Positions 1 to 11,787 of a stretch of 64,000 nucleotides of DNA are shown one piece after another. The stretch is from Polaromonas sp. JS666. Its GTDB lineage: Bacteria > Pseudomonadota > Gammaproteobacteria > Burkholderiales > Burkholderiaceae_C. Both the position numbers and the translations under genes were made by a program. Position 1 is the stretch's first letter. Each line of letters begins with the position of its first letter. The notes below the pieces were generated by a model that was not told the origin of the DNA, made no database searches, and saw only the letters and a program-made list of their open reading frames with translations. The stretch spans positions 248,001 to 312,000 of the forward strand of contig NZ_FNHX01000003.1 of assembly GCF_900103405.1 (NCBI RefSeq), read 5' to 3'.

Positions 1-64
1 AGGCAACCCGCGCTCGCGCAGCGCCGTGATGCGTGTTGCCGAACGCACAGAGGTGGCCGCATGA
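1..64 (+). CDS. rsmH: 16S rRNA (cytosine-1402-N4)-methyltransferase, 3' end only
   Basis: Only the last 20 codons are present, ending at a TGA at 62-64. The readable tail contains NPRSRSAVMRVAER, which is the typical C-terminus of RsmH (MraW). RsmH methylates the ribosomal P site and in proteobacteria is normally encoded just before ftsL, as here. The identification rests on this short tail plus synteny. Confidence 0.85.
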   Translation, partial: GNPRSRSAVMRVAERTEVAA

Positions 65-89
65 GCACCGCTACAAGCGTGGGGGCCGT

Positions 90-407
90 ATGGCTCGGCT
101 GAACCTCATTCTTCTTCTGGCCGTGCTGGCCAGCGCGCTTTACCTCGTGCGCACCCAGTACGAGTCGCGCCGTCTCTACGTCGAGCTTGAGAAAGCGACG
201 GCCGAGGCGCGGAAAATCGAAATGGACAACGAGCGCCTGCAGGTGGAAAAGCGCGCCCAGGCCACGCCCTTGAAGGTCGAGAAGCTGGCCAAGGAGCGCC
301 TGCAGATGCGCACGGTGACGCCGGCCATCACCCAGTACGTGACCTACAAGGACGCCCCGGCCGCTGCGGCCGTTGCGGCCTCCGCAGCGGAAGGCACCAA
401 GCCATGA
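90..407 (+). CDS. ftsL: Cell division protein FtsL
   Basis: A 105-residue bitopic membrane protein with a very short cytoplasmic N-terminus, one hydrophobic helix at about residues 5-20, and a periplasmic coiled-coil (about residues 28-65) with Glu/Lys/Leu heptads such as VELEKATAEARKIE. This is the FtsL fold, which with FtsB and FtsQ activates FtsWI at the septum. The ATG at 90 was chosen because an upstream in-frame start would put about 19 charged residues before the helix and would overlap rsmH. The tail is Ala-rich. The stop overlaps ftsI (ATGA), implying translational coupling. Confidence 0.88.
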   Translation: MARLNLILLLAVLASALYLVRTQYESRRLYVELEKATAEARKIEMDNERLQVEKRAQATPLKVEKLAKERLQMRTVTPAITQYVTYKDAPAAAAVAASAAEGTKP

Positions 408-2137
408 GCCGCAGCGTGCTTTATTCGTCCAGCCCCCTGCTGGCCAGCAAGACACCGGTCTGGCGCAGCAAGTTCATCGTGGCCGGCATCGCGCTGGCCT
501 TTGCCGGGCTGGCCGGCCGGGCGGCCTACATCCAGATTTTTGGCAATGAGTTCTTCCAGAAGCAGGGCGAGGTGCGTTTTGCCCGCACGTTGGAGCTGCC
601 CGCCAACCGCGGTCGCATCCTGGACCGCAACGGCCTGATCCTCGCGTCCAGCGTGCCGGCCTCCAGCATCTGGGCCATTCCCGAAGACGTCCAGGCCAGC
701 AAGGCGCAGCTTGCCGAGCTGGCCACGCTGCTGGAAATGCCGCTGGCGGACCTCAACAAGAAGCTCGGCGATGAGGACAAGACCTTTGTCTGGCTCAAGC
801 GCCAGGTCGACGAGCCGGTGGCGCAAAAAATCCACGCGATCGGCATCAAGGGCATTTACCAGCGCAAGGAATACAAGCGCCAGTATCCCGAAGGTGAAAC
901 CACGGCCCACGTGGTGGGCTTCACCAACGTCGAGGACCGCGGCCAGGAAGGCATCGAGCTGGCCTTCAACAAGGACCTGGCGGGCAAGGCCGGTTCGCGC
1001 CGCGTGATCAAGGACCGCCTGGGCCGCGTCGTCGAGGACGTCGGCGAGCAGATGCCTCCCGTCGAAGGCAAGGACATCCAGCTGAGCATAGACAGCAAGG
1101 TGCAGTTCTTTGCCTACCAGAAGCTGCGCGACGCGGTTATCGCGCGCAAGGCCAAGGCCGGCAGCGTTGTTGTGCTGGACTCCACCACCGGTGAGGTGCT
1201 GGCGCTGGTGAACTATCCCAGTTACGTGCCCGACAGGCGGAAAAACCTGACCGGCGAGCAACTGCGCAACCGTGCCCTCACCGACACTTTCGAACCCGGC
1301 TCCACGATGAAGCCGATCACGGTGGCCATGGCGCTGGAAGCCGGGCGCATCAAGCCGCAAACCATCATCGAAACCGGTCCCGGCCGCTACAGCCTGGGCG
1401 GTTTCACCATCAGCGACACCCACAACTACGGCACGCTGACGGTGGAGGGCGTCATCCAGAAATCCAGCAACGTCGGGGCGCTGAAGATCGCCCAGAAAAT
1501 GAGCCCGCAGGAAATGTGGGAAACCTATATGGCGCTGGGCTACGGGCAAAAACCGCAGATCCAGTTTCCCGGCGCTGTCACGGGGCGTGTGCGGCCCTGG
1601 AAGACCTGGCGTCCCGTCGAACAGGCGACCATGGCCTACGGCTACGGTCTGTCGGCCTCGCTGTTCCAGATGGCGCACTCCTACACCGCGTTCGCGCACG
1701 ACGGCCAGATCATTCCCGTCACCATGCTCAAGAGCAGTGAGCCCGCGGTGGGCGTGCAGGTTTTCTCCGCGGCGAACGCGCATGCCGTTCGCCGCATGCT
1801 GCAGATGGCCGCCGCTCCCGGTGGCACCGGCCCGCTGGCCCAAACCGTGGGCTATTCGGTGGGCGGCAAGTCGGGAACGGCGCACAAGCAGGTCGGCAAA
1901 GGTTATGCCACCAACAAATACCGCGCCTGGTTCACCGGCATGGCGCCCATAGAGGCCCCGCGCATCATCGTCGGCGTGATGATCGATGAGCCCAGCGACG
2001 GCAACTACTTCGGCGGCGTGGCCGCCGCACCTGTTTTCAGCGAGGTCGTGCAGCAGACCCTGCGCATGATGGGCGTGCAGCCCGACATGAGCGTGAAGCC
2101 GCAAATCACCACCCAGGCTGTGGAGGAGTCGTTTTGA
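404..2137 (+). CDS. ftsI: Peptidoglycan D,D-transpeptidase FtsI (PBP3)
   Basis: A 577-residue class B penicillin-binding protein that crosslinks septal peptidoglycan with FtsW. It has one N-terminal membrane helix (about residues 24-42), a PBP dimerisation domain containing the NRGRILDRNG motif, and a transpeptidase domain with all three catalytic motifs: STMK at residues 300-303 (Ser300 is the acylated nucleophile), SSN at 354-356 and KSGT at 489-492. Length and motif spacing are normal for PBP3. It overlaps ftsL by 4 bp, and its TGA stop lies inside the TTG start of murE. Confidence 0.97.
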   Translation: MSRSVLYSSSPLLASKTPVWRSKFIVAGIALAFAGLAGRAAYIQIFGNEFFQKQGEVRFARTLELPANRGRILDRNGLILASSVPASSIWAIPEDVQASKAQLAELATLLEMPLADLNKKLGDEDKTFVWLKRQVDEPVAQKIHAIGIKGIYQRKEYKRQYPEGETTAHVVGFTNVEDRGQEGIELAFNKDLAGKAGSRRVIKDRLGRVVEDVGEQMPPVEGKDIQLSIDSKVQFFAYQKLRDAVIARKAKAGSVVVLDSTTGEVLALVNYPSYVPDRRKNLTGEQLRNRALTDTFEPGSTMKPITVAMALEAGRIKPQTIIETGPGRYSLGGFTISDTHNYGTLTVEGVIQKSSNVGALKIAQKMSPQEMWETYMALGYGQKPQIQFPGAVTGRVRPWKTWRPVEQATMAYGYGLSASLFQMAHSYTAFAHDGQIIPVTMLKSSEPAVGVQVFSAANAHAVRRMLQMAAAPGGTGPLAQTVGYSVGGKSGTAHKQVGKGYATNKYRAWFTGMAPIEAPRIIVGVMIDEPSDGNYFGGVAAAPVFSEVVQQTLRMMGVQPDMSVKPQITTQAVEESF

Positions 2138-3627
2138 GCACGCAGCTCCACACCCCTGAGCAGGCCGCCGGCTGGCTGCGCGAGCGCGTGAGCGGCTGCC
2201 TGCGCACGGACAGCCGCAAGCTGGTCCGGGGCGATGGTTTCATCGCCTGGCCCGGCGCAGCCACCGACGGGCGCAAATTTGTGGGCGCCGCGCTGGAAGC
2301 GGGCGCTCTTGCCTGCCTGGTCGAGCAGGAGGGCGCGGCGGCCTACGGCTTGCAGGACGCCAAGGTCGCGGAATATGCCGGCCTCAAGGCCGCCACCGGC
2401 CCCATCGCCGCGGCTTACTTCAACCAGCCCAGCCGGCAGCTGCGCATTTGCGCCGTCACCGGCACCAATGGCAAGACGTCCACCGCCTGGTGGTTGGCGC
2501 AGGCCCAGGGTCGCCTGGGACGCAAATGCGGCCTCATCGGCACGCTGGGCACGGGCGAGCCCGGCGCCATGGTTTCCAACGGCCTGACCACGCCCGACCC
2601 GGTGCTGCTGCAGCAGGAATTGCGGCGTTTCGCCGACCAGGGTTTTGTCGCCGTGGCGCTCGAAGCCTCCTCCATCGGCGTGGTTGAGCATCGCCTGGAC
2701 GCGACCGCCATCGAGGTCGCCATCTTCACCAATTTCACGCAGGACCATCTCGACTACCACGCCTCCATGGAGGCCTACTGGGAGGCCAAGGCCGCGCTGT
2801 TCGGCTGGCCCGGTCTGAAGGCAGCGGTCATCAACATCGACGACGCCAAGGGTGATGAACTCAAGGACTCCCTGGCCGGCAGCGGCCTGGACCTCTGGAC
2901 CGTGTCCTGCACGGAGCCGGCCCGCCTGCAGGCGCGCAAGATCGTGCACGGCAGCGACGGCCTGAGCTTTGAAGTAGTTGAGGGCGGCGAAAGCCATAGG
3001 CTGGCCACGCGGCTGGTGGGGCAATACAACGTGTCCAACCTGCTGGGCGTGCTGGGAGCCTTGCGCGCCATGGGGGTGCCGCTGGCCGACGCCGTGAAGG
3101 CCTGCACCGACCTGCTGCCCGTGCCCGGCCGCACCGAAACGCTGGCCGTGCCGGGCCGGCCGCTGGTGGTCATCGATTACGCCCATACGCCAGACGCGCT
3201 CGAGAAAGTGCTGCTTGCGCTACGGCCGGCGGCGGCGCGCCGCGGCGGCCAGCTCTGGTGCGTGTTCGGCTGCGGCGGCGACCGCGATGCCACCAAGCGC
3301 CCCTTGATGGCGGCCGTGGCCGAAAAAAATGCCGACCAGGTGGTGGTCACCAGCGACAACCCGCGCAGCGAGAACCCGCTGGCCATCATCTGCCAGGTGC
3401 TGCTGGGCCTGAGCCACCGCGATGCCGTGCATGTGCAGGCCGACCGGGCTGCGGCCATCACGCACGCCCTGAGCCTGGCCGGTCCCGACGACGTGGTGTT
3501 GCTGGCGGGCAAGGGCCATGAAAGTTTTCAGGAGATCGGCGGCGCCAAGCTACCGTTCTCCGACCGCGAACATGCGCAGGCAGCGCTTGACGCCCTGGCC
3601 GTCGCGCCGCAAGGAGGCCGGCCATGA
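2134..3627 (+). CDS. murE: UDP-MurNAc-L-Ala-D-Glu:meso-diaminopimelate ligase
   Basis: A 497-residue cytoplasmic Mur ligase that adds meso-diaminopimelate to UDP-MurNAc-L-Ala-D-Glu. The ATP-binding loop GTNGKTS is at residues 110-116. The DNPR motif at 408-411 is the signature of enzymes that use diaminopimelate rather than lysine. The start is a TTG at 2134 overlapping the ftsI stop (TTGA), with a GGAGG ribosome binding site at 2122-2126 at good spacing; no ATG with a comparable site lies nearby. The end overlaps murF by 4 bp. Confidence 0.96.
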   Translation: MSTQLHTPEQAAGWLRERVSGCLRTDSRKLVRGDGFIAWPGAATDGRKFVGAALEAGALACLVEQEGAAAYGLQDAKVAEYAGLKAATGPIAAAYFNQPSRQLRICAVTGTNGKTSTAWWLAQAQGRLGRKCGLIGTLGTGEPGAMVSNGLTTPDPVLLQQELRRFADQGFVAVALEASSIGVVEHRLDATAIEVAIFTNFTQDHLDYHASMEAYWEAKAALFGWPGLKAAVINIDDAKGDELKDSLAGSGLDLWTVSCTEPARLQARKIVHGSDGLSFEVVEGGESHRLATRLVGQYNVSNLLGVLGALRAMGVPLADAVKACTDLLPVPGRTETLAVPGRPLVVIDYAHTPDALEKVLLALRPAAARRGGQLWCVFGCGGDRDATKRPLMAAVAEKNADQVVVTSDNPRSENPLAIICQVLLGLSHRDAVHVQADRAAAITHALSLAGPDDVVLLAGKGHESFQEIGGAKLPFSDREHAQAALDALAVAPQGGRP

Positions 3628-5024
3628 TGCGCTTGCAGCAAGCCCTGGATTGGCTGCCCGGTGCCCGGCTGGTGGGCGATGCCGGCGTGCAGGCCTTGCG
3701 CGTCAACACCGACACGCGCAGTCTGCAGGCCGGCGACCTGTTTGTGGCGCTCAAGGGCGAGCGTTTCGACGCGCATGATTTCCTTGCCCAGGCCAAGGCG
3801 CAGGGCGCCGTCGCGGCGATTGCCCACCACGGCCTGGCAGAGGCTGGCCTGCCCGGGCTGGAAGTGGCCGACACGCGCCTGGCGCTGGGGCGGCTGGCGG
3901 CCGGCTGGCGATCGCAGTTCCGCCTGCCGCTTGTGGCGGTCACGGGCAGCAACGGCAAGACCACCGTCACGCAGATGATCGCCTCGATACTGCGTGCCTG
4001 GAAAGCCGACAAGGCCTTCGCCACCGAAGGCAACCTCAACAACGACATCGGCGTGCCGCTCACGCTGCTGCGCCTGTCGGCCGCGCACGAAGCCGGCGTG
4101 GTCGAGCTCGGCATGAACCACCCCGGCGAGATCGCCTACCTGGCCGAACTCAGCAAGCCCACCGTCGCGCTGGTCAACAACGCGCAGCGCGAGCACCTGG
4201 AATTCATGGCCACGGTGGAAGCGGTGGCGCGCGAAAACGGCTCGGTGTTCCAGTCACTGGATGCGGCCGGCACGGCGGTTTTTCCGGCCGACGACGATTA
4301 CACCCCGCTGTGGCGCGAACTCGTGGGCAAGCGCAAGGTGCTGACCTTCGCGCTTTCAGGGGCCGCCGACGTCACCGGCAGCGCGCAATGGGAGAACGGT
4401 TGCTGGAAAGTGGTCGCCGCCACGCCCGCAGGCGCGGCGGAATTTTCGCTGCACATCGCCGGCCGGCACAACGTCAAAAATGCCCTGGCCGCCACGGCCT
4501 GCGCACTGGCCGCGGGTGTGCCGCTGGCTGCCATCTGCGCGGGCCTTTCGGCCTTTGTGCCGGTCAAGGGCCGCTCACGCGCCATTGCCGTGGCCTTGCC
4601 CGGCCGGGTGCTGACGCTGGTCGACGACAGCTACAACGCCAATCCCGATTCCATGCACGCTGCGCTGGAAGTCCTGGCAGAGCTGCCCGGCCCGCGCCTG
4701 ATGGTGATGGGCGACATGGGCGAGGTCGGCGACCAGGGGCCGCAGTTCCACGACGAGGCCGGGCGCCATGCGCGCGCGCTGGGCATTGAAAAGCTGTTCA
4801 CCTTGGGCGAGCAGTCGAAGCAGGCCGCGGCCGCTTTCGGCGGTGCGCAGGTTTTTGCCGGCATGGACGAACTCGCCGCCGCCGTGCTGGCAGCACTTCC
4901 GAACACCGGCAGCGTGCTGGTCAAGGGCTCGCGCTTCATGAAGATGGAGCGTGTGGTCCAGGCCATCACGGCCCACGCAGATCAAACACATTATCAAAAC
5001 AAGGGAGGGCCCCATGCTGCTTAG
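3624..5024 (+). CDS. murF: UDP-MurNAc-tripeptide:D-alanyl-D-alanine ligase
   Basis: A 466-residue Mur ligase that adds the D-Ala-D-Ala dipeptide, completing the cytoplasmic pentapeptide precursor. The P-loop GSNGKTT starts at residue 108, and conserved segments include [12 protein letters not shown] and [11 protein letters not shown], typical of MurF. An AAGGAGG site at 3611-3617 precedes the ATG, which overlaps the murE stop. The last 11 bp overlap mraY. The C-terminal residues before the stop overlap the mraY ribosome binding site. Confidence 0.96.
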   Translation: MMRLQQALDWLPGARLVGDAGVQALRVNTDTRSLQAGDLFVALKGERFDAHDFLAQAKAQGAVAAIAHHGLAEAGLPGLEVADTRLALGRLAAGWRSQFRLPLVAVTGSNGKTTVTQMIASILRAWKADKAFATEGNLNNDIGVPLTLLRLSAAHEAGVVELGMNHPGEIAYLAELSKPTVALVNNAQREHLEFMATVEAVARENGSVFQSLDAAGTAVFPADDDYTPLWRELVGKRKVLTFALSGAADVTGSAQWENGCWKVVAATPAGAAEFSLHIAGRHNVKNALAATACALAAGVPLAAICAGLSAFVPVKGRSRAIAVALPGRVLTLVDDSYNANPDSMHAALEVLAELPGPRLMVMGDMGEVGDQGPQFHDEAGRHARALGIEKLFTLGEQSKQAAAAFGGAQVFAGMDELAAAVLAALPNTGSVLVKGSRFMKMERVVQAITAHADQTHYQNKGGPHAA

Positions 5025-6192
5025 CCTGGCCCAGTGGCTCCAGTCGATTTCGCCCGAGTTCGGGTTCTTCCGGGTGTTCCAGTACCTGACCTTCCGCGCC
5101 GTCATGGCCGCGCTCACGGCGCTGCTGATAGGCCTGCTCGCCGGGCCCTTTGTGATCCGGCGCCTGATCTCGCTCAAGATCGGTCAGCCGATACGCCAGT
5201 ACGCGATGCAGACGCATTTGAGCAAGAGCGGCACGCCCACCATGGGCGGCGTGCTGATCCTGCTGGCCATAGGCATTTCCACCCTGCTGTGGTTCGACCT
5301 GTCCAACCGCTTTGTCTGGATCGTCCTGATCGTCACCTTGGGCTTTGGCGCCATCGGCTGGGCGGACGACTGGCGCAAAGTCGTGCTCAAGGACCCGGAA
5401 GGCATGCGCTCGCGCGAGAAATACCTGTGGCAGTCCCTGATCGGCCTGGTCGCGGCGCTGTACCTGGTGTTCAGCATTTCCGAGAGCTCCAACCTGCGCG
5501 TGCTCGAGCTGTTCTTCAGCTGGGTGCAGTCGGGCTTTGACGTGAACCTGCCGCCCAAGGCCGGCCTGCTGGTCCCCTTTGTCAAGGAAATCAGCTACCC
5601 GCTGGGCGTTTTCGGTTTTGTGATCCTGACCTACCTGGTGATCGTGGGCTCCAGCAATGCCGTCAACCTGACCGACGGCCTGGACGGCCTGGCCATCATG
5701 CCGGTGGTCATGGTGGGCTCGGCGCTGGGCGTGTTCGCCTATGTCACCGGTAGCTCGGTCTATTCCAAATACCTGTTCTTCCCGCACATCCCCGGCTCCG
5801 GCGAGTTGCTGATCTTCTGCTCGGCCATGGCCGGTGCCGGCCTGGCCTTTCTGTGGTTCAACACGCATCCGGCCCAGGTCTTCATGGGCGACGTGGGTGC
5901 GCTGGCCCTGGGCGCCGCCCTGGGCACCATCGCCGTCATCGTGCGCCAGGAAATCGTGCTGGCCATCATGGGCGGCATCTTCGTCGTGGAGGCGCTTTCC
6001 GTGATGATGCAGGTGACCTGGTTCAAGTACACCAAGAAACGCTACGGCGAAGGCCGGCGCATCCTCAAGATGGCGCCGCTGCACCATCACTTCGAGAAAA
6101 GCGGCTGGAAAGAAACCCAGGTGGTGGTCCGTTTCTGGATCATCACCATGCTGCTGTGCCTCATAGGCCTTTCCACCTTGAAGCTCAGGTAA
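5014..6192 (+). CDS. mraY: Phospho-MurNAc-pentapeptide transferase MraY
   Basis: A 392-residue polytopic inner-membrane enzyme with about ten hydrophobic segments. It transfers phospho-MurNAc-pentapeptide to undecaprenyl phosphate to make lipid I. Diagnostic segments are STPTMGG-like [11 protein letters not shown], the Asp-rich [18 protein letters not shown], and the C-terminal [13 protein letters not shown] with its histidine cluster. The start at 5014 was chosen because GGAGG lies 7 nt upstream and the peptide MLLSLAQWL matches family starts; upstream in-frame extension would be hydrophilic and inside murF. Confidence 0.96.
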   Translation: MLLSLAQWLQSISPEFGFFRVFQYLTFRAVMAALTALLIGLLAGPFVIRRLISLKIGQPIRQYAMQTHLSKSGTPTMGGVLILLAIGISTLLWFDLSNRFVWIVLIVTLGFGAIGWADDWRKVVLKDPEGMRSREKYLWQSLIGLVAALYLVFSISESSNLRVLELFFSWVQSGFDVNLPPKAGLLVPFVKEISYPLGVFGFVILTYLVIVGSSNAVNLTDGLDGLAIMPVVMVGSALGVFAYVTGSSVYSKYLFFPHIPGSGELLIFCSAMAGAGLAFLWFNTHPAQVFMGDVGALALGAALGTIAVIVRQEIVLAIMGGIFVVEALSVMMQVTWFKYTKKRYGEGRRILKMAPLHHHFEKSGWKETQVVVRFWIITMLLCLIGLSTLKLR

Positions 6193-6198
6193 ACAGGC

Positions 6199-8037
6199 AT
6201 GCGGCATTTACAAGACCAAACCGTATTGATCCTGGGGCTGGGCGCGTCCGGCCTGGCCATGGCGCGCTGGTGCGCGCGCCATGGGGCGCATGTGACGGTC
6301 GCCGACACACGCGAAGCGCCGCCGCTGCTCGCCACGCTGCGCGAGGAGTTGCCGGGCGTGGCCTTTGTGGGCGGCGCGTTCACGCCCGAGCTGGTGCAGG
6401 GCACGGCCGTGCGCGCTGTCTACCGCTCGCCCGGGCTGGCGCCCGCGACCATCGCCCCCGTGGCCGACGCCGCGCGCGCCATGGGCCTGCCTGTGGGCGG
6501 CGAGCTGGATTTGTTCGCGCGGGCTTTGGCGGATCTGCGCGAGCCGCCGGCCGCTGAGTCCGCCGAGGCCACTGAACCGGCTGAGACATCCGCCGAATCG
6601 CCTGCATCCCCTGAGGTGCCAGCCGAGGCGCTCCCGCCTGATGCAGCCAACGCGCCTGCCATGCCCGAAGCGGCCGAGGCGGTTGGCGAAAACGCCCCGC
6701 CTGTTGAGGCTCCCGATGTAGCGGATGCGCCCGAAGGAGAGGCGGCCCTGGTAGCCGAGGTTTCGGGCGACATACATGAAGTCGGCGTAGCGCTTGCCGC
6801 GGACGCCGCACCGGCCGCCGACGAAGCCGGTGAAGAATCGGCGCTGCCCGCCCTGCTGGCATTGGCCCAGGTCGAACCCGAGCCGGGCTACCGGCCGGCG
6901 GTGCTGGCCATCACCGGCACCAACGGCAAGACCACCGTGACCTCGCTGCTGGGCCAGCTGGTGCAGCGCGCCGGGAAGACCGTGGCCGTGGCGGGCAATA
7001 TAGGCCCGACGCTGCTGGACACGTTGTCGGCCCACATGGATGCGCAAACCCTGCCGCAGGTCTGGGTGCTGGAACTGTCCAGCTTCCAGCTGGCCGACGT
7101 GCAGGGCTTCGAACCCACGGCCGCCGTGGTGCTCAACATCACGCAAGACCACCTCGACTGGCACGGCGACATGGACGCTTATGTCGCGGCCAAGGCCAAG
7201 GTGTTTGGCAACAGCACCTTCATGCTGCTCAACCGCGACGACCCGCGTGTGATGGCCATGCTGCCGCCGCCCGTCAAGGTGCGCCTGAAAGCGCCGCAGC
7301 TGCGCCCCCATGCCACTTTCGGCGCCGGCGAGCCGCAGCGGCCCGGCGACTACGGCATTGAAACCGTCAACGGCATGACCTGGCTGGTGCGCGCGGCCGA
7401 GGCCGACGAAACCATCAAGCGCCGCAAGGACGAAGAGGTGGAGCTGCACGTGCAGCGCCTGATGCCTATCGAGGCCCTGCGCATACGCGGGCGGCACAAC
7501 GCCACCAACGCCCTGGCGGCGCTGGGCCTGGCCGTGGCCGCGGGCTGCACGCTGGCGCCCATGTTGCACGGCCTGCGTGAATACCGCGGCGAGCCGCACC
7601 GTGTGGAATCGGTGGCCGTGGTCAAGGACGTCGAGTATTTTGACGACAGCAAGGGCACCAATGTGGGCGCCACCGTGGCGGCGCTTACGGGGCTGGGCCT
7701 GGAACGCAAGCTGGTGCTCATCCTGGGCGGCGAAGGCAAGGGGCAGGATTTCTCGCCGCTGGCCGACCCGGTGCAGCGCCATGTGCGGGCCGTGGTGCTG
7801 ATAGGGCGCGACGCGCCCCTGATCAAGGACGTCCTGCCGCGCAACATCCCGGCGTTCGACGCCGCGTCGATGGAAGAAGCCGTCACCCTGGCGGCGCAGC
7901 AGGCCCAGACCGGCGATGCCGTGCTGATGTCGCCGGCCTGCGCCAGCTTCGACATGTTTGACAACTACGAGCACCGCGCGCGCGTCTTTTGCGATGCGGT
8001 GCAGGCGCTGGCCCGCGACCAGGGGGAGGTGCTGTGA
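6199..8037 (+). CDS. murD: UDP-MurNAc-L-alanine:D-glutamate ligase, with long Ala/Pro/Glu-rich insertion
   Basis: MurD adds D-glutamate to UDP-MurNAc-L-Ala. The N-terminal uridine-binding Rossmann domain ([13 protein letters not shown]) runs to about residue 113. The ATP loop GTNGKTT does not start until residue 240, whereas in ordinary MurD it lies near residue 110. In between, residues about 114-228 form a low-complexity, acidic Ala/Pro/Glu-rich tract with no recognisable fold. The rest is a normal MurD, with [18 protein letters not shown], and the C-terminal DDSKGTN and [11 protein letters not shown] motifs. Total length is 612 residues against the usual 440-500. The reading frame is intact and GC-rich throughout, so this is an insertion and not a frameshift. 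It ends in a GTGA overlap with ftsW. Confidence 0.95.
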   Translation: MRHLQDQTVLILGLGASGLAMARWCARHGAHVTVADTREAPPLLATLREELPGVAFVGGAFTPELVQGTAVRAVYRSPGLAPATIAPVADAARAMGLPVGGELDLFARALADLREPPAAESAEATEPAETSAESPASPEVPAEALPPDAANAPAMPEAAEAVGENAPPVEAPDVADAPEGEAALVAEVSGDIHEVGVALAADAAPAADEAGEESALPALLALAQVEPEPGYRPAVLAITGTNGKTTVTSLLGQLVQRAGKTVAVAGNIGPTLLDTLSAHMDAQTLPQVWVLELSSFQLADVQGFEPTAAVVLNITQDHLDWHGDMDAYVAAKAKVFGNSTFMLLNRDDPRVMAMLPPPVKVRLKAPQLRPHATFGAGEPQRPGDYGIETVNGMTWLVRAAEADETIKRRKDEEVELHVQRLMPIEALRIRGRHNATNALAALGLAVAAGCTLAPMLHGLREYRGEPHRVESVAVVKDVEYFDDSKGTNVGATVAALTGLGLERKLVLILGGEGKGQDFSPLADPVQRHVRAVVLIGRDAPLIKDVLPRNIPAFDAASMEEAVTLAAQQAQTGDAVLMSPACASFDMFDNYEHRARVFCDAVQALARDQGEVL

Positions 8038-9302
8038 CGGCTGCCGCGCGCCTTTCCGGCCGGTTTTCGGGCTGGTTCTCCGGCTTCGGCAAGGCTGCGG
8101 CCGACGTGCTGCCGGTGCGCCTGGGCGGGCAGAGCCTGTCGCGCACGCTGGCGGCGCCGCCCGTGCGCATGGCCGGCTTTGACCAGGCGCTGCTCTGGGT
8201 CACGGTGGCCCTGCTGATGTGGGGCTTGGTCATGGTGTATTCGGCCTCCGTGGCCATGCCCGACAACCCCAAATTTGCGCGTTATGCCCACACCCATTTT
8301 GTGGTGCGCCACATGCTGTCGCTGGTCGTGGCCTTCATCGCCGCCGTGCTGGCCTTCCAGGTGCCGCTGGCGACCTGGGAGAAGCTCGCGCCCTGGCTGT
8401 TCGTGGTCTCCCTGCTGCTGCTGATCCTGGTGCTGGTGCCCTTCATCGGCAAGGGCGTCAACGGCGCCCGCCGCTGGATCTCGCTGGGCATCATGAACTT
8501 CCAGCCCTCGGAACTTGCGAAGTTCGCGGTGCTGCTTTATGCGGCCGACTACATGGTGCGCAAGATGGAAGTCAAAGAGCGCTTCTTCCGCGCCGTCATG
8601 CCCATGGCGATTGCCATCGCCATCGTCGGCCTGCTGCTGCTGGCCGAGCCCGACATGGGCGCTTTCATGGTGATCTCCGTCATCGCCATGGGCATCCTCT
8701 TCCTGGGCGGCGTCAATGCGCGCATGTTTTTTGTCATCGCGGCCGTGGTGGTGGTGGCCTTCAGCCTGATGGTGATGCTCAGCGAATGGCGGCGCGAGCG
8801 GATTTTTGCCTACCTCGATCCCTGGAGCGACAAATACTCCATGGGCAAGGGCTACCAGCTCTCCCACTCGCTGATCGCCTTTGGCCGCGGCGAGATCTTC
8901 GGCGTGGGCCTGGGCGGCAGCATTGAAAAGCTGCACTGGCTGCCCGAGGCGCACACCGACTTCCTGATGGCCGTCATCGGCGAGGAGTTCGGTCTGCTCG
9001 GCGTGCTGGCGGTGATAGGCCTCTTCATGTGGATGACGCGCCGCATCATGCACATAGGCCGCCAGTCGATCGCGCTGGACCGCCTCTTCGCCGGCCTGGT
9101 GGCGCAGGGCGTGGGCATCTGGATGGGTTTCCAGACCTTCATCAACATCGGCGTGAACCTGGGCGCCTTGCCGACCAAGGGCTTGACACTGCCCTTGATG
9201 AGCTACGGCGGCTCGGCCATCTTGATGAACCTAGTGGCGCTGGCGGTGGTGTTGAGGATTGATTATGAGAACCGCACCCTGATGAGAGGGGGCCGCGCAT
9301 GA
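8034..9302 (+). CDS. ftsW: Septal peptidoglycan polymerase FtsW (SEDS family)
   Basis: A 422-residue SEDS glycosyltransferase that polymerises lipid II at the septum with FtsI. About ten membrane helices follow a cytoplasmic N-terminus of roughly 45 residues. Conserved segments include VYSAS near helix 1, GARRWI and [31 protein letters not shown] and the terminal PLMSYGGSA. The start is the GTG at 8034, which overlaps the murD stop (GTGA) and is preceded by AGGGGGAGG at 8021-8029; upstream starts would lie inside murD. It ends in an ATGA overlap with murG. Confidence 0.95.
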   Translation: MTAAARLSGRFSGWFSGFGKAAADVLPVRLGGQSLSRTLAAPPVRMAGFDQALLWVTVALLMWGLVMVYSASVAMPDNPKFARYAHTHFVVRHMLSLVVAFIAAVLAFQVPLATWEKLAPWLFVVSLLLLILVLVPFIGKGVNGARRWISLGIMNFQPSELAKFAVLLYAADYMVRKMEVKERFFRAVMPMAIAIAIVGLLLLAEPDMGAFMVISVIAMGILFLGGVNARMFFVIAAVVVVAFSLMVMLSEWRRERIFAYLDPWSDKYSMGKGYQLSHSLIAFGRGEIFGVGLGGSIEKLHWLPEAHTDFLMAVIGEEFGLLGVLAVIGLFMWMTRRIMHIGRQSIALDRLFAGLVAQGVGIWMGFQTFINIGVNLGALPTKGLTLPLMSYGGSAILMNLVALAVVLRIDYENRTLMRGGRA

Positions 9303-10377
9303 GCAAGCAACACTGCGCTCTTGTGATGGCCGGTGGAACCGGAGGCCACATCTTCCCAGGTCTCGCCGTGGCCGAGGCCCTGCGCGAGCGCGGCTGGCGC
9401 GTGCACTGGCTGGGCGGCCTGGGCAGCGCAAGCCGGCCCAGCATGGAGAGCCAGCTGGTGCCGCCGCGCGGCTTTGCCTTCGAGCACATCGATTTCTCCG
9501 GCGTGCGCGGCAAAGGGCCGGCGACGCTGGTGTTGCTGCCGCTGCGCCTGCTCAAGGCCTTCTGGCAAAGCATACAGGTGGTGCGCAGGGTCAAGCCCGA
9601 CGTGGTGGTGGGCCTGGGCGGCTATATCAGCTTCCCGGCCGGCATGATGAGCGTGCTGCTGGGCAAGCCGCTGGTGCTGCATGAACAGAACTCGGTCGCC
9701 GGCATGGTCAACAAGGTGCTGGCCGGCGTGGCCGACCGCGTCTTCACGGCTTTCCCGAATGTGTTCCGCAAGGCCGAATGGATAGGCAACCCGCTGCGGC
9801 CGGCCTTCACGCGCCAGCCCGGCCCGGTCGAGCGTTTTGCCGACCGGGGCGGCTTGCTCAAGCTGCTGGTGGTGGGCGGCAGCCTGGGCGCGCGCGGCCT
9901 CAATGAACTCGTGCCCAAGGCACTGGCGCTGATTCCCGCCGGCGAGCGCCCGCAGGTCACGCACCAGAGCGGCGCCCAGCAGATCGACGAGCTGCGCGCC
10001 AATTACGCGGCCGCCGGCGTGCAGGCCGAACTCACGCCGTTCATTGAAGACACCGCGCAGGCTTTTGCCGATGCCGATCTCATCATCTGCCGCGCCGGTG
10101 CCAGCACGGTGACCGAAATCGCGGCCGTGGGCGCGGCCGCGATCTTTGTGCCTTTCCCGGCCGCCGTGGACGACCACCAGACCGCCAACGCCAAGTTCCT
10201 GGTGGACCAGGGCGGCGGCTGGCTGATCCAGCAGCGTGAGCTCACACCGGAGAAGCTGGCCAACATCCTCAAAACCACGGGACGCTACACCCTTCTGGAG
10301 CGCGCCCTTCAGGCCAAGACCATGCAAAAAACTGATGCCACCGCCCGTATGGTGGCCGCCTGCGAGGAGTTGGCGAA

Positions 10378-10381
<4 letters not shown>
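9299..10381 (+). CDS. murG: Undecaprenyl-PP-MurNAc-pentapeptide GlcNAc transferase
   Basis: A 360-residue peripheral membrane GT28 glycosyltransferase that converts lipid I to lipid II. The N-terminal [10 protein letters not shown] loop (residues 12-21), the HEQNSVAG segment, GGSLGA and the donor-site [10 protein letters not shown] are all present and in order. It is flanked by 4-bp ATGA overlaps with ftsW and murC, so it is probably translated from the same polycistronic mRNA. Confidence 0.97.

Positions 10382-11783
<1,402 letters not shown>

Positions 11784-11787
<4 letters not shown>

Noticed and set aside
344..2104. A 586-codon minus-strand open frame opposite ftsI, and similar frames opposite murE, mraY, murD and the RNB gene
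   Set aside because: All are antisense shadows; the plus or minus strand partner has clear family motifs and these do not.
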